This document shows positions 39,489 to 48,173 of a stretch of DNA of 64,000 nucleotides, piece after piece. The DNA is from CADEDH01 sp963732695 (lineage in GTDB: Bacteria > Actinomycetota > Acidimicrobiia > Acidimicrobiales > SZUA-35). The translations under genes were made by a program, and so were the position numbers. The notes below the pieces were generated by a model. That model was not told the DNA's origin, did no database searches, and saw nothing but the letters and a program-made list of their open reading frames with translations. Location: the NCBI GenBank assembly GCA_963732695.1, contig CAVTAP010000007.1, positions 124,001-188,000 on the forward strand. The letters run 5' to 3'. Each line of letters begins with the position of its first letter. Positions within the stretch are counted from its first letter, which is position 1.

Positions 39489-41351
39489 ATGATGGCGATG
39501 CACATGATGTGGCCGCGGGACGCGAGCTCGTTGAAGGAGGCCCGCCTCGATCGCAACTCGCTCCGTCGGATCTGGCGCTTCGCCCGGCCCTACCGCGGGC
39601 TCATCATCGGGTTCCTGGCCACCATCGTGGTGGAGGCCGTGCTCGGCCTGGTGCCGCCGCTGCTGTTCGGCCGGATCCTCGACAAGGCCATCCCCAACCA
39701 GGACCGCCGCCTGCTCGGGATCTACGCCGCCGCCATCGTGGTGTCGGCCCTGCTTTCCGGGGCGGTCGGCATGTTCGAGCGCCTCTGGTCTTCGGTGATC
39801 GGCGAGGGCGTGATCTACGACCTGCGGGTGTCGCTGTTCCGCCACGTGCAGCGCCTGCCCCTCGTGTTCTTCACCCGCACCCAGACCGGGGCGCTCACGA
39901 ACCGCCTCAACAACGACGTGATCGGGGCTCAGCGGGCGCTCACCGGAACGCTGGGCACGGTGGTGGGCAACGTGATCACGCTGATCACCACGCTGGTCGC
40001 CATGTTCGTGCTGGAGTGGCGGCTCACCCTGCTGGCCCTCATCCTCACCCCGTTCTTCGTCTGGCCCTACAAGCGGATCGGCCAGGTGCAGCAGTCCATC
40101 ACCCGGGAGTCGATGGACCTCAACGCCAAGATGAACACCACCATGACCGAGCGGTTCAACGTCTCGGGGGCGCTGTTGGTGAAGCTGTTCGGCCGGGGCG
40201 ACGACGAGATCGAGACGTTCGGGAGCCGGGCCGCCCGGGTGCGCGACATCGGCATCCGCTCCGCCCTGTTCACCCGGGGCTTCATGACCATGCTGTCGCT
40301 GCTGGGGGCCATCGGCACCGCCCTCATCTACGGCCTCGGCGGCCTGTTCGCCATCGACGGCACGTTCTCGGTCGGCCAGCTGGCCACCATGGGCCTGCTG
40401 GTGGGCCGGATCTACATGCCGCTCACCGGCCTCACCAACGCCCGGATCGACGTGCTCACCGCCCTGGTCAGCTTCGACCGGGTGTTCGAGGTGCTCGACG
40501 CCCCCAGCCCCCTGGTCGACGCCCCCGACGCCGTGGAGCTCACCGAGCCCAAGGGTCGGGTGGAGTTCCGCAACGTCAGCTTCCACTATCCCCGGTCGAA
40601 CGAGATGATCGTGCCCGGCCTGGAGACCCCCGGTTCCACCGCCTCCGAGGAGGACATGGCGCCGGTCCTGAACGACGTCAACTTCACCATCGAGCCGGGC
40701 CAGCTGGTGGCCATCGTGGGGCCGTCGGGCGCGGGCAAGACCACGATCACCTCGCTCGTGCCCCGCCTGTACGACGTCACCGACGGGGCGGTCCTGTTCG
40801 ACGACCAGGACGTTCGCCAGCTCACCCAGGAATCGCTGCGGGCGGCCATGGGGGTGGTGGTGCAGGATCCCCACCTGTTCCACGAGTCGATCGCCGCCAA
40901 CCTCCGCTATGCCAAGCCCGACGCCACCGACGCCGAGCTGGCCGAGGCGTGCCGGGCGGCCCAGATCCTCGACCTGATCGAGCACCTGCCGTCGGGGTTC
41001 GACACGGTGGTGGGGGAGCGGGGCTACCGGATGTCGGGTGGGGAGAAGCAGCGGCTGTCGATCGCCCGGATGCTGCTGAAGAACCCGACGCTGGTGATCC
41101 TCGACGAGGCCACCAGCCACCTCGACTCGGAGAACGAGGCCCTGGTGCAGGAGGCCCTGGCCAAGGCCCTGGCCGGCCGCACCGCGGTGGTGATCGCCCA
41201 CCGGTTGTCCACCATCACCCAGGCCGACCAGATCCTGGTGGTCGACGCCGGCCAGGTGGTGCAGCGGGGCACCCACCGGGAGCTGCTGGCCAGCGGTGGA
41301 CTCTACGCCGACCTCTACCACCGCCTGGTGCGGGACGAGCAGCTGACCTAG
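39489..41351 (+). CDS. Type IV-fold ABC exporter (fused membrane and ATPase half-transporter)
   Basis: 620 residues. Six transmembrane helices (about 40-320) form an ABC exporter membrane domain, with the coupling-type segment VFFTRTQTGALTNRLNNDV. The ATPase has Walker A GPSGAGKTT (about residue 415), Q-loop VVVQDPHLFHESI, signature MSGGEKQRLSIAR, Walker B LVILDEATSHLDSE and H-loop IAHRLST. It would work as a homodimer exporting lipid, drug or peptide. Several Met codons cluster at the start; the -10 box at 39475 supports the first. The DUF3445 gene follows after 32 bases. Confidence 0.93.
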   Translation: MMAMHMMWPRDASSLKEARLDRNSLRRIWRFARPYRGLIIGFLATIVVEAVLGLVPPLLFGRILDKAIPNQDRRLLGIYAAAIVVSALLSGAVGMFERLWSSVIGEGVIYDLRVSLFRHVQRLPLVFFTRTQTGALTNRLNNDVIGAQRALTGTLGTVVGNVITLITTLVAMFVLEWRLTLLALILTPFFVWPYKRIGQVQQSITRESMDLNAKMNTTMTERFNVSGALLVKLFGRGDDEIETFGSRAARVRDIGIRSALFTRGFMTMLSLLGAIGTALIYGLGGLFAIDGTFSVGQLATMGLLVGRIYMPLTGLTNARIDVLTALVSFDRVFEVLDAPSPLVDAPDAVELTEPKGRVEFRNVSFHYPRSNEMIVPGLETPGSTASEEDMAPVLNDVNFTIEPGQLVAIVGPSGAGKTTITSLVPRLYDVTDGAVLFDDQDVRQLTQESLRAAMGVVVQDPHLFHESIAANLRYAKPDATDAELAEACRAAQILDLIEHLPSGFDTVVGERGYRMSGGEKQRLSIARMLLKNPTLVILDEATSHLDSENEALVQEALAKALAGRTAVVIAHRLSTITQADQILVVDAGQVVQRGTHRELLASGGLYADLYHRLVRDEQLT

Positions 41352-41383
41352 CCGGTCGGGCGGCGGATCGATCGGAGGCGGGG

Positions 41384-42424
41384 ATGACGGCGGCGACGGG
41401 GATGCAGGAGGACAGGACCGGGCCCTACGGGCGGGAGCCGCACCGGTTCGCCGTCGACGCTGCGCTCTACCGGGCGGCCGACCACGGCTGGCTGGCCGAG
41501 CTCGACGCCTTGAGCGTGCACCAGGGCGCCCCCCAGCAGCGGATGGCCACCCGGGCCGTCGACGAGGCCGACTGGCTGCGGGTCGACGGCCTGCGGGACG
41601 CCGAGTTGGCCCTCCGCCGGCGGATCCTGGCCGACGCCCGGCCCGAGGTGTCGGCCGCCGTGGCCGGCAGCGGCGCCGCCTGCGAGGAGGCCGCCGCCCT
41701 CGTCGCCTCCTGGCTGGCCGTCCACCGCCCTGACCTGCCCGCCGCCGCCATCCCCCGGTCGGATCTCGGTGCACAGGACGCCACCGGCGGTGCGTCACGC
41801 ACCGAGATCGGAGGAGCGGCCGGCGGGCTGGGGGCGCTGGAGCGGGCGGCGTTGTCGGTGCAGGAGGACCTGTGCCTGATGGAGCGGTCGGCCGAGACGG
41901 GGGGCTGGGACCTGACGGCCGGCGTGGTGCTGTTCCCGAGCTACTGGCGGATCCTGGAGAAGCTGGGCCATCGCCAGGAGGCCATCCACGGGCCGGTGCC
42001 CCACTACGCCGAGGATCTGGCCGGCACCGTCTCCCGCTTCTTCGACCGGCTCCGGCCGGGGCGGATCGTGAGCCGCCGCAACTGGGGCTTCGCCGCCCAT
42101 CCCCTGCTGTTCGTGCCCCAGATCGGGGTGCTCGACACTTCCGACCGGTACCAGCCGCCCGACCTGTGGCTGCGCAGCGAGCGCCAGACCCTGCGGGCCC
42201 TGCCCGACACGGGCGCGATCCTGTTCACCATCAAGGTGCAGCTGGCCCCGGCCACCGCGTTGGCCGACCTCCCCGACCTGGCCGCCCGCCTGGCCGACGC
42301 CATCGACGGCTGGTCGCCCGAGATGCTGGCCATGCGGGGCTCCCGCTACGGCGGCGTCCGCTCCATCACCACCTGGCTCCGCTCGGTCGCCGACGGCACC
42401 TGGCGCCCCGAGAGCCCCGTCTGA
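41384..42424 (+). CDS. DUF3445 family protein (heme-dependent oxidative N-demethylase-like)
   Basis: 346 residues matching DUF3445, whose studied members are PAS-fold heme enzymes that demethylate dimethylamine. Characteristic segments are PYGREPHRFAVDAALY-like N-terminus, SVQEDLCLMERSAETGGWDLTAGVVLFPSYW (the LMxR/WxLxAGVVxFPSxW signature), HGPVPHYAE (probable heme His region) and RSERQTLRALPDTGAILFTIK. A Gly/Ala-rich insertion at about residues 125-150 is unusual and is encoded by an inverted repeat. CGGAGG precedes the ATG, 32 bases after the ABC exporter stop. Confidence 0.85.
   Translation: MTAATGMQEDRTGPYGREPHRFAVDAALYRAADHGWLAELDALSVHQGAPQQRMATRAVDEADWLRVDGLRDAELALRRRILADARPEVSAAVAGSGAACEEAAALVASWLAVHRPDLPAAAIPRSDLGAQDATGGASRTEIGGAAGGLGALERAALSVQEDLCLMERSAETGGWDLTAGVVLFPSYWRILEKLGHRQEAIHGPVPHYAEDLAGTVSRFFDRLRPGRIVSRRNWGFAAHPLLFVPQIGVLDTSDRYQPPDLWLRSERQTLRALPDTGAILFTIKVQLAPATALADLPDLAARLADAIDGWSPEMLAMRGSRYGGVRSITTWLRSVADGTWRPESPV
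41761..41813. repeat. Imperfect inverted repeat inside the DUF3445 gene
   Basis: TCGGATCTCGGTGC near 41760 and GCACCGAGATCGGA near 41799 are reverse complements at 13 of 14 bases, around a loop of about 25 bases. They flank the Gly/Ala-rich insertion of the protein. Confidence 0.5.
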
Positions 42425-42440
42425 GCCTCGGTCTTTCCAT

Positions 42441-42481
42441 CCCACCCGAACGGCGGCGGCCAGGCCACTGATTCGGGTGGG
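42441..42481 (+). terminator. Hairpin after the DUF3445 gene
   Basis: Perfect 10-bp arms CCCACCCGAA (42441-42450) and TTCGGGTGGG (42472-42481) begin 16 bases after the stop. The loop is 21 bases and there is no U-tract. Confidence 0.45.
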
Positions 42482-42532
42482 CGGCGGGGCCGTCGGGCGC
42501 TCGGGTTGAGCGGGCCGGCGAGGGCGGCCACC

Positions 42533-44008
42533 ATGGCGGCCATGGTCGAGCCCAGCACCGTGCCTGTCACCGCCCTGCCCCCGGTCACCGCCGCACCGGC
42601 GGCGGCCCTGGAGCTGACCCGGCGCTCCGCCGTGGACCAGCGACGGCTGATCGCCGAGCGGGCGGTGTCGGCCACCGAGCTGCTGGAGGCCCACCTGGCC
42701 GTGGTGGAAGCGGTCAACCCGGCCGTCAATGCTGTGGTGGGGATGGACGCCGAGGTGGCCCGGGCCCGGGCGGCCGACGTCGACCGCCGCCTGGCCGCCG
42801 GGGAGGACCCGGGCCTGCTGGCCGGCCTCGTCACGGCCCACAAGGACCTGACCGAGACGGCCGATTTCGTCACCACCTTCGGCTCGGCCGTGTTCGCCGG
42901 CAACCGTCCGGCGGCCGACAGCCTGCTGGTGGCCCGGATGAAGGCGGCAGGGGCGGTGGCCATCGGCAAGACCAACACCCCCGAGTTCGGGGCCGGCTCG
43001 CACAGCTTCAATCCCGTCTACGGCGTCACCCGCAACCCGTTCGACCTCGGCCGCTCGGCCGGCGGTTCTTCCGGCGGGGCGGCGGCCGCTCTGCGGTGCG
43101 GGATGGTGGCGGTGGCCGACGGCAGCGATGCCGGCGGCTCGCTGCGCAACCCGGCTGCCTGGAACAACGTGGTGGGCTTCCGCTCGTCGTCGCGCCTCGT
43201 GCCCCGGGTGGGGCCGGGCAACGCCTGGTCGGTGCTGTCTATCGAGGGACCGATGGCCCGCACGGTCGACGACCTGGCCCTCCTCCTCCGGGTGATCGGT
43301 CGGCCCGACCTCCGGGATCCGCTCAGCCGCGACGTGCCCGTGCCCGACCCCCTGCCTCCGGCCGACGGGCCGCTGCGGGTGGCCTGGAGCCCGACGCTGG
43401 GCGGCCTGCCGGTGGAGGGCGACGTGGCCGGTGTGTTGCGGGCGTTCATGGTCCAGGTGGAAACGGGCCTCGGGTGGCACGTGGCCGAGGACGAGCCCTC
43501 GTTCGACGGGGCCGACGAGGTGTTCCTGGCCGTGCGGGCTTTCGCCTTCGCCGCCGGTGTCGGCGAGGGGCTGGGCGACGAGCGCCTGGCCGGGGTGAAG
43601 GCCACGGTGCGCCACGAGGTGGACCGGGGCCGGGCCATGACGGCCCTGGAGGTGGGCCGGGCCCAGACCAGGGCGGCCGAGCTGTGGCGGCGGGCCCACG
43701 CCTTCTTCGAGCGCTACGACGTGATGATCGCCCCCGTCACCCAGATCTCGCCGTTCCCGGTGGAACAGGAGTGGCCAACCGAGGTGGCGGGCCAGCCCGT
43801 CGACCACTACATCGACTGGATGCTGTCCAACTGCCGGATCTCGGCTTTCGGCCTGCCCACCCTGTCGCTCCCGGCCGGGTTCACCGACGCCGGCCTGCCC
43901 GTCGGGGCCCAGATCATCGGCCCGCCGCACGGCGACCTGGCCGTCCTCCGGGCGGCCAAAGCTCTGGAGGCCGCCACCGACCACGGCACCCGCTGGCCCG
44001 AGTTCTGA
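42533..44008 (+). CDS. Amidase signature family hydrolase
   Basis: 491 residues. The amidase-signature Ser-Ser-Lys triad is visible: Lys in TAHKDLTETADF (about residue 103), cis-Ser in RSAGGSSGGAAAA (about 181) and the nucleophile Ser in DGSDAGGSLRNPAA (about 205). The usual DGSIGGS(I/V)R pattern is slightly altered to DAGGSLR. It would hydrolyse an amide bond in a small molecule; the substrate is not predictable. ATG at 42533 (MAAMVEPS) is used; MVEPS nine bases later is possible. Confidence 0.9.
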   Translation: MAAMVEPSTVPVTALPPVTAAPAAALELTRRSAVDQRRLIAERAVSATELLEAHLAVVEAVNPAVNAVVGMDAEVARARAADVDRRLAAGEDPGLLAGLVTAHKDLTETADFVTTFGSAVFAGNRPAADSLLVARMKAAGAVAIGKTNTPEFGAGSHSFNPVYGVTRNPFDLGRSAGGSSGGAAAALRCGMVAVADGSDAGGSLRNPAAWNNVVGFRSSSRLVPRVGPGNAWSVLSIEGPMARTVDDLALLLRVIGRPDLRDPLSRDVPVPDPLPPADGPLRVAWSPTLGGLPVEGDVAGVLRAFMVQVETGLGWHVAEDEPSFDGADEVFLAVRAFAFAAGVGEGLGDERLAGVKATVRHEVDRGRAMTALEVGRAQTRAAELWRRAHAFFERYDVMIAPVTQISPFPVEQEWPTEVAGQPVDHYIDWMLSNCRISAFGLPTLSLPAGFTDAGLPVGAQIIGPPHGDLAVLRAAKALEAATDHGTRWPEF

Positions 44009-44011
44009 GCG

Positions 44012-44101
44012 TCAGATGGGCTGAACCATGGCGACCGCTACTCGTTGGGCGGCTTCCTTGATCTCTGCCGGCAGGGAGACAGTCACCCGTTCGGTGCTCA
44101 T
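44012..44101 (-). CDS. Truncated ribbon-helix-helix antitoxin-like peptide, 29 residues
   Basis: The minus-strand frame starts MSTERVTVSLPAEIKEAAQ and ends after 29 residues. The beginning matches the DNA-binding strand and first helix of VapB/RHH antitoxins (ERVTVSLPAEI), which normally run to 70-90 residues. The second helix and toxin-binding tail are missing, and no toxin gene is next to it. A TATGAT box lies 7 bases before the ATG, so a transcript is likely. It is probably a remnant of a toxin-antitoxin module. Confidence 0.55.
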   Translation of the reverse strand: MSTERVTVSLPAEIKEAAQRVAVAMVQPI

Positions 44102-44108
44102 ACCCAGG

Positions 44109-44114
44109 ATCATA
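44109..44114 (-). promoter_or_regulatory. -10 box TATGAT of the RHH remnant
   Basis: On the minus strand TATGAT lies 7 bases before the ATG at 44101. It is the box nearest to the TATAAT consensus in the window. Confidence 0.5.
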
Positions 44115-44159
44115 CCTCGATACGTGCTCGTGGTTGAGGCCGGGATTCCGGCGGCGGCG

Positions 44160-44711
44160 CTACTCCTCGTCGTCGTCGTGCCAGGTCTCGTCGTCGGAGC
44201 CTTCGTCGTCTTCCTCGTCGCTGGTCAGCAGCTCGGACAGGGCGTCGATGGAGGCCAGGCTGGGGGGGAACCCGCCGGTGGCGATGGGGCCCCACCGCTC
44301 CACGTCGATCGTGATCAGGCACTTGCCCTGGCGGACCATGGCTTCCCGGAACTCGTCCCAGTGGGGATGCTCGCCCGACACGGCCCGGTAGTAGTCGACC
44401 ATGTCGTCCACCGCCTCGGGGGCGTAGGTGATCGCCGCCTGCCCGTCGACCTGCACCCAGGCCCCGCCGAAGTGGTCGCTCAGCACGCACACCGACACCC
44501 GAGGATCGCGGCCCAGGTTCACCACCTTGTCCCGCTCGGGATAGGTGGAGATGACGAGCTTGCCCGCCGGCGACACCCCGCCGGTGACAGGCGAGGTCTG
44601 GGGTCGGCCGTCGGCCCGCAGGGTCACCAGCACCCATTGGTGGCGGGGGCGGACGAAGTCGAGCAGCTCGCTCCGCTCCACGGTGTCCTCGGTAGCCAGT
44701 TTCCGTGCCAT
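44160..44711 (-). CDS. F420-dependent PPOX-class oxidoreductase
   Basis: 183 residues with the split-barrel flavin/deazaflavin fold of the TIGR03618-like group: WVLVTLRADGRPQTSPVTGGV, LVISTYPERDKVVNLGRDPRVSVCV and GAWVQVDGQAAI. Such proteins bind F420 or FMN and reduce small substrates or oxidised cofactors. The last 25 residues are almost all acidic (SDEEDDEGSDDE), probably a disordered tail. TAGCCT lies exactly 6 bases before the ATG. Confidence 0.87.
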   Translation of the reverse strand: MARKLATEDTVERSELLDFVRPRHQWVLVTLRADGRPQTSPVTGGVSPAGKLVISTYPERDKVVNLGRDPRVSVCVLSDHFGGAWVQVDGQAAITYAPEAVDDMVDYYRAVSGEHPHWDEFREAMVRQGKCLITIDVERWGPIATGGFPPSLASIDALSELLTSDEEDDEGSDDETWHDDDEE

Positions 44712-44717
44712 GCCAGC

Positions 44718-44723
44718 AGGCTA
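44718..44723 (-). promoter_or_regulatory. -10 box TAGCCT of a leaderless start
   Basis: On the minus strand TAGCCT lies 6 bases before the ATG at 44711. Confidence 0.55.
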
Positions 44724-44767
44724 CTGGCCTGTCCCCACCGGGCCGTCCCCACCACGGCCGCCTACTC

Positions 44768-44773
44768 TAGAGT
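44768..44773 (+). promoter_or_regulatory. -10 box TAGAGT of leaderless tldD
   Basis: TAGAGT lies 6 bases before the tldD ATG at 44780; the overlapping TACTCT at 44763-44768 is an alternative. The divergent F420 gene promoter is 45 bases away. Confidence 0.55.
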
Positions 44774-44779
44774 GAATCG

Positions 44780-46270
44780 ATGACTGTGGCCGATGCTGCG
44801 ATCCACCCGCTCGAGGAGCGCTTCCGGGCCGCCCTACCGGCCGATGTCGACTACGCCTCCATCCGCTTCAGCGAGCGCCGGGGCGAGTACCTCGTTGTCC
44901 GCCAGGGCGTGGTGGAGCCGGTGACCACCAGCCTCGACGCCGGGGTGATGGTGTCGGTGTGGGCCGGCGGAGGCCACGGCTATGCCGCCACGTCGGACCT
45001 GTCGCCGGCCGGCCTGGCCGCGGCGGTGGAACGGGCCCGCCACTGGGCCGCCGTCACCGCCGGCCGCAACGTGTTGGCCGAAGGGATACCACTCGACCAT
45101 CCGGTTGGCACCTACGCCTCCCCCGTTGCCGACCCGTGGGACAGCACCACGCTGGCCGACCGGGTCGACCTCCTACGGGCCATCGACACGAAGCTCAACC
45201 GGCCCGACGGGGCCGCCGCCCCGGACTCCCGGATAGTCGACTGGTCGGCCTGGCTGTCCCGGGTCGACACCGATTCACTCGTCATCACCTCGGGCGGCGG
45301 CCGGGTGGAACAGCACATCCGCAACAGCTACCCCGGCCTCCGGGTCACGGCCAACGACGGCTCCAACACGCAAACCCGCACCTACGGGGCCGGTGCCTAC
45401 GTGGGCCAGGGAGGCCGGGAGGTGCTCGACCGCTACGGCTTCGGGGCCGCCGCCGACCGGGTGCCCCGGGAGGCCCTCGAGCTGCTGGCCGCCGACAACT
45501 GCCCCAGCGGGGTGATGGACCTGGTGCTGGCGCCCGACCAGATGGTCCTCCAGATCCACGAGTCGATCGGCCACCCCCTGGAGCTCGACCGCATCCTGGG
45601 CGACGAGCGCAACTACGCCGGCACCAGCTTCGTCACGCTCGACATGTTCGGCTCCTACCGCTACGGCTCCGACCTGCTCAACGTCACCTTCGACCCCACG
45701 GTGAGCGGCCAGCTGGCCAGCTACGGCTTCGACGACGACGGCACCCCCGCCACCCGCCAGCACCTGATCCGCAACGGGATCCTGGAGCGGCCCCTGGGCG
45801 GGGCCGTCAGCCAGGCCCGGGCCCGGGCCGCCGGCACCCCCATCGAGGGCGTGGCCAATTCCCGGGCCTGCTCCTGGAACCGGCCCCCGATCGACCGGAT
45901 GGCCAACCTCAACGTGGAGCCGGGCGACTCCACGCTGGACGAGCTGATCGCCGGGGTGGAGCGGGGCGTGTACCTCCAGAGCAACAACTCGTGGTCGATC
46001 GACGACAGCCGCAACAAGTTCCAGTTCGGGTGCGAGTACGGCCGCCTCATCACCGACGGCGAGCTGGGCCCGGTGGTCCGCAACCCCAGCTACCGGGGCA
46101 TCTCGGCCACGTTCTGGCGCAGCCTCAACGGGGTGGGCGACGCCGACACGTTCACCGTGATGGGCACCCCGAACTGCGGCAAGGGCGAGCCCAACCAGGA
46201 GGTGGGCACGGGCCACGCCTCGCCGCCGTGCCGCTTCGCCGGGGTCGAGGTGTTCGGGGGCGAGGAATGA
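44780..46270 (+). CDS. tldD: TldD-type metalloprotease subunit
   Basis: 496 residues. TldD/TldE (PmbA) proteins form a heterodimeric metalloprotease that cleaves unfolded peptides, for example antitoxin CcdA and microcin precursors. The metal-binding motif HESIGH (HExxxH) is at about residue 258, with downstream Cys/Asp-containing segments (ACSWNRPPIDRMANLNVEPGD). The stop overlaps the ATG of the partner gene (ATGA), so the two subunits are translationally coupled. Confidence 0.9.
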   Translation: MTVADAAIHPLEERFRAALPADVDYASIRFSERRGEYLVVRQGVVEPVTTSLDAGVMVSVWAGGGHGYAATSDLSPAGLAAAVERARHWAAVTAGRNVLAEGIPLDHPVGTYASPVADPWDSTTLADRVDLLRAIDTKLNRPDGAAAPDSRIVDWSAWLSRVDTDSLVITSGGGRVEQHIRNSYPGLRVTANDGSNTQTRTYGAGAYVGQGGREVLDRYGFGAAADRVPREALELLAADNCPSGVMDLVLAPDQMVLQIHESIGHPLELDRILGDERNYAGTSFVTLDMFGSYRYGSDLLNVTFDPTVSGQLASYGFDDDGTPATRQHLIRNGILERPLGGAVSQARARAAGTPIEGVANSRACSWNRPPIDRMANLNVEPGDSTLDELIAGVERGVYLQSNNSWSIDDSRNKFQFGCEYGRLITDGELGPVVRNPSYRGISATFWRSLNGVGDADTFTVMGTPNCGKGEPNQEVGTGHASPPCRFAGVEVFGGEE

Positions 46271-47607
46271 GCGCGTCGGCCGTACGGGGCTATCTCGACG
46301 AGCTGGTGGCCTGGGCCACGGCCCGGCTCACGGGCGACGAGGTGCTCACCGCCTCGCTGTGGGGCGAAGACTCCGACTTCGTCCGGTTCAACCACGGGGC
46401 CGTCCGCCAGGCCGGTTCGGTGCGCCAGCGCGAGATGTTGGTGGACCTGATCGAGGGCGACCGCCACGCCCAGGGTTCGATCCAGCTGGCACAGGACCCC
46501 GAGCTCGACCGGGCCCGCCTGGCTCGGACGCTGGACGACCTGCGGGAGACCCGGCGCCTGCTGCCCCCCGACCCGTACCTGTCGTACGCCACCGACGACG
46601 GACGGTCGAGCGAACGGATCCACACCGGCGCCCCGCCCGATCCCGACTGGGCCGTCAGCCGCATCCAGGCCGCCGGCACCGACCGGGACCTGGTGGGGAT
46701 CTACGCCGCTGGCGACACCTTCGCCGGGTTCGCCAATTCGCTCGGCCAGCGCAACTGGTTCCAGTCGACCACCTTCAACTTCGACTGGAGCTTCTACCTC
46801 CAGGCCGACAAGGCGGTGAAGAACTCCTACGCCGGCCGGGGCTGGGACGACGAGGCGTTCAGCGCCAAGGTGGAGTGGTCGAGCCGTCAGCTCGAGGTGC
46901 TGGCCCGGCCCCCGGTGGACCTCAAGCCCGACCTGTACCGCACCTACCTGACCCCCGCCGCCCTCCAGGAGCTGGTGGACATGATGAGCTGGGGCGGGTT
47001 CAGCCTCAGGGCCCACCGCACCAAGCAGACCCCTCTGCTCAAGATGGTCACCGAGGGGGCCACGCTGGCCGACGGCGTCCGCCTGAGCGAGCACACGGCC
47101 GACGGCGTGGCGCCCAACTTTCAGGAGCAGGGGTTCGCCCGGCCCGACGAGGTGGTGCTGGTGGAGGGAGGCATGTACCGGGACTGCCTGGTGTCGCCCC
47201 GCTCGGCCCGGGAGTACGGGGTGCCCACCAACGGGGCGTCGGCCTGGGAGTCGCCCGACTCGCTGTCGCTGGCCCCCGGCGATCTGGCGGCCGACACGGT
47301 GCTCGACGAGCTGGGCACCGGCCTCTACGTGGGCAACTTGTGGTACCTCAACTTCTCCGACCGGGCGGCCTGCCGCACCACCGGCATGACCCGGTTCGCC
47401 ACGTTCTGGGTGGAGGGGGGCGAGATCGTGGCCCCGGCCAACGTGCTCCGCTTCGACGACACCGCCTACCACCTGTTGGGGTCGAATCTGGTGGGGCTCA
47501 CATCGGAGGTGGAGATGCTGCTCGACCCGAGCACCTACCGGGGCCGGTCCACGGCCAGTGTCCGGCTGCCGGGGGCGCTGATCGCCGACATGCGCTTCAC
47601 GTTGTAG
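46267..47607 (+). CDS. pmbA: PmbA/TldE-type protease subunit
   Basis: 446 residues, homologous to TldD but without the HExxxH motif, as expected of the TldE/PmbA partner. It has the substrate-channel type segments QRNWFQSTTFNFDWSFYLQADKAVKN and RTKQTPLLKMVTEGATLADG, and the C-terminal barrel GLYVGNLWYLNFSDRAACRTTGMTRFATFWVEGG. It starts with the overlapping ATG of tldD. Together they should be a cytoplasmic peptidase; the substrate here is unknown. Confidence 0.88.
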   Translation: MSASAVRGYLDELVAWATARLTGDEVLTASLWGEDSDFVRFNHGAVRQAGSVRQREMLVDLIEGDRHAQGSIQLAQDPELDRARLARTLDDLRETRRLLPPDPYLSYATDDGRSSERIHTGAPPDPDWAVSRIQAAGTDRDLVGIYAAGDTFAGFANSLGQRNWFQSTTFNFDWSFYLQADKAVKNSYAGRGWDDEAFSAKVEWSSRQLEVLARPPVDLKPDLYRTYLTPAALQELVDMMSWGGFSLRAHRTKQTPLLKMVTEGATLADGVRLSEHTADGVAPNFQEQGFARPDEVVLVEGGMYRDCLVSPRSAREYGVPTNGASAWESPDSLSLAPGDLAADTVLDELGTGLYVGNLWYLNFSDRAACRTTGMTRFATFWVEGGEIVAPANVLRFDDTAYHLLGSNLVGLTSEVEMLLDPSTYRGRSTASVRLPGALIADMRFTL

Positions 47608-47636
47608 GACGGGCCCGATCGGGGAAGTATGAGCAG

Positions 47637-48125
47637 ATGAGGTACGAGGTTCGTCGCCTGGTGGTGGACGACGCCACCCAGCTCCGGGCCCTGCGGTTAC
47701 GGGCTCTGGCCACCGATCCGGCCGCCTTCGGCTCCACGCTGGAGCGGGAGCTGGCGTTCCCCGCCACGGAATGGGAGGACCGCCTCCACCCCGGGGCGAA
47801 CCCCCACTACGGCGGGTTCGGGCTGGCCAGCCAGCTGCTGGGCCTCGCCGTCGGCATCCCCGACCCCGACGAGGCGGGCTGCGCCGAGCTGGTGGGGATG
47901 TGGGTGGATCCCGAGGCCCGGGGCAGCGGTCTGGCCGTGGCCCTGGTCGACCTGGTGCTCGACTGGGCGGCGGCCCAGGCCCGGCCCCGGGTGCGGCTGC
48001 TCGTCACCGACGGCAACGAGCGGGCCACCGCCCTCTACCGCAAGCTCGGTTTCGTGCCCACCGGGCGCCGCATCGTGCGGGAACGCGACGGCATGGCCGA
48101 GATCGAGATGACCCGGGAACCCTGA
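47637..48125 (+). CDS. GNAT family N-acetyltransferase
   Basis: 162 residues. Acetyl-CoA binding motif A is MWVDPEARGSGLAVALVDLVLDWA (RxxGxG/A variant) and motif B is VTDGNERATALYRKLGFVPTGRR. The N-terminal LRLRALATDPAAFGSTLERE matches the RimI-like small acetyltransferases that act on amino groups. ATG at 47637 lies 29 bases past pmbA and may be in its operon; GGGGAAG is upstream. Confidence 0.87.
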   Translation: MRYEVRRLVVDDATQLRALRLRALATDPAAFGSTLERELAFPATEWEDRLHPGANPHYGGFGLASQLLGLAVGIPDPDEAGCAELVGMWVDPEARGSGLAVALVDLVLDWAAAQARPRVRLLVTDGNERATALYRKLGFVPTGRRIVRERDGMAEIEMTREP

Positions 48126-48173
48126 CCCTCCAACCCCACCCCGGGGGGAAACCGGAGTCATCGGGGGCAAGAT

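Noticed and set aside
39474..41798. 774-residue minus-strand open frame opposite the ABC exporter
   Set aside because: Antisense shadow; the plus strand has all ABC motifs and the minus translation is low complexity.
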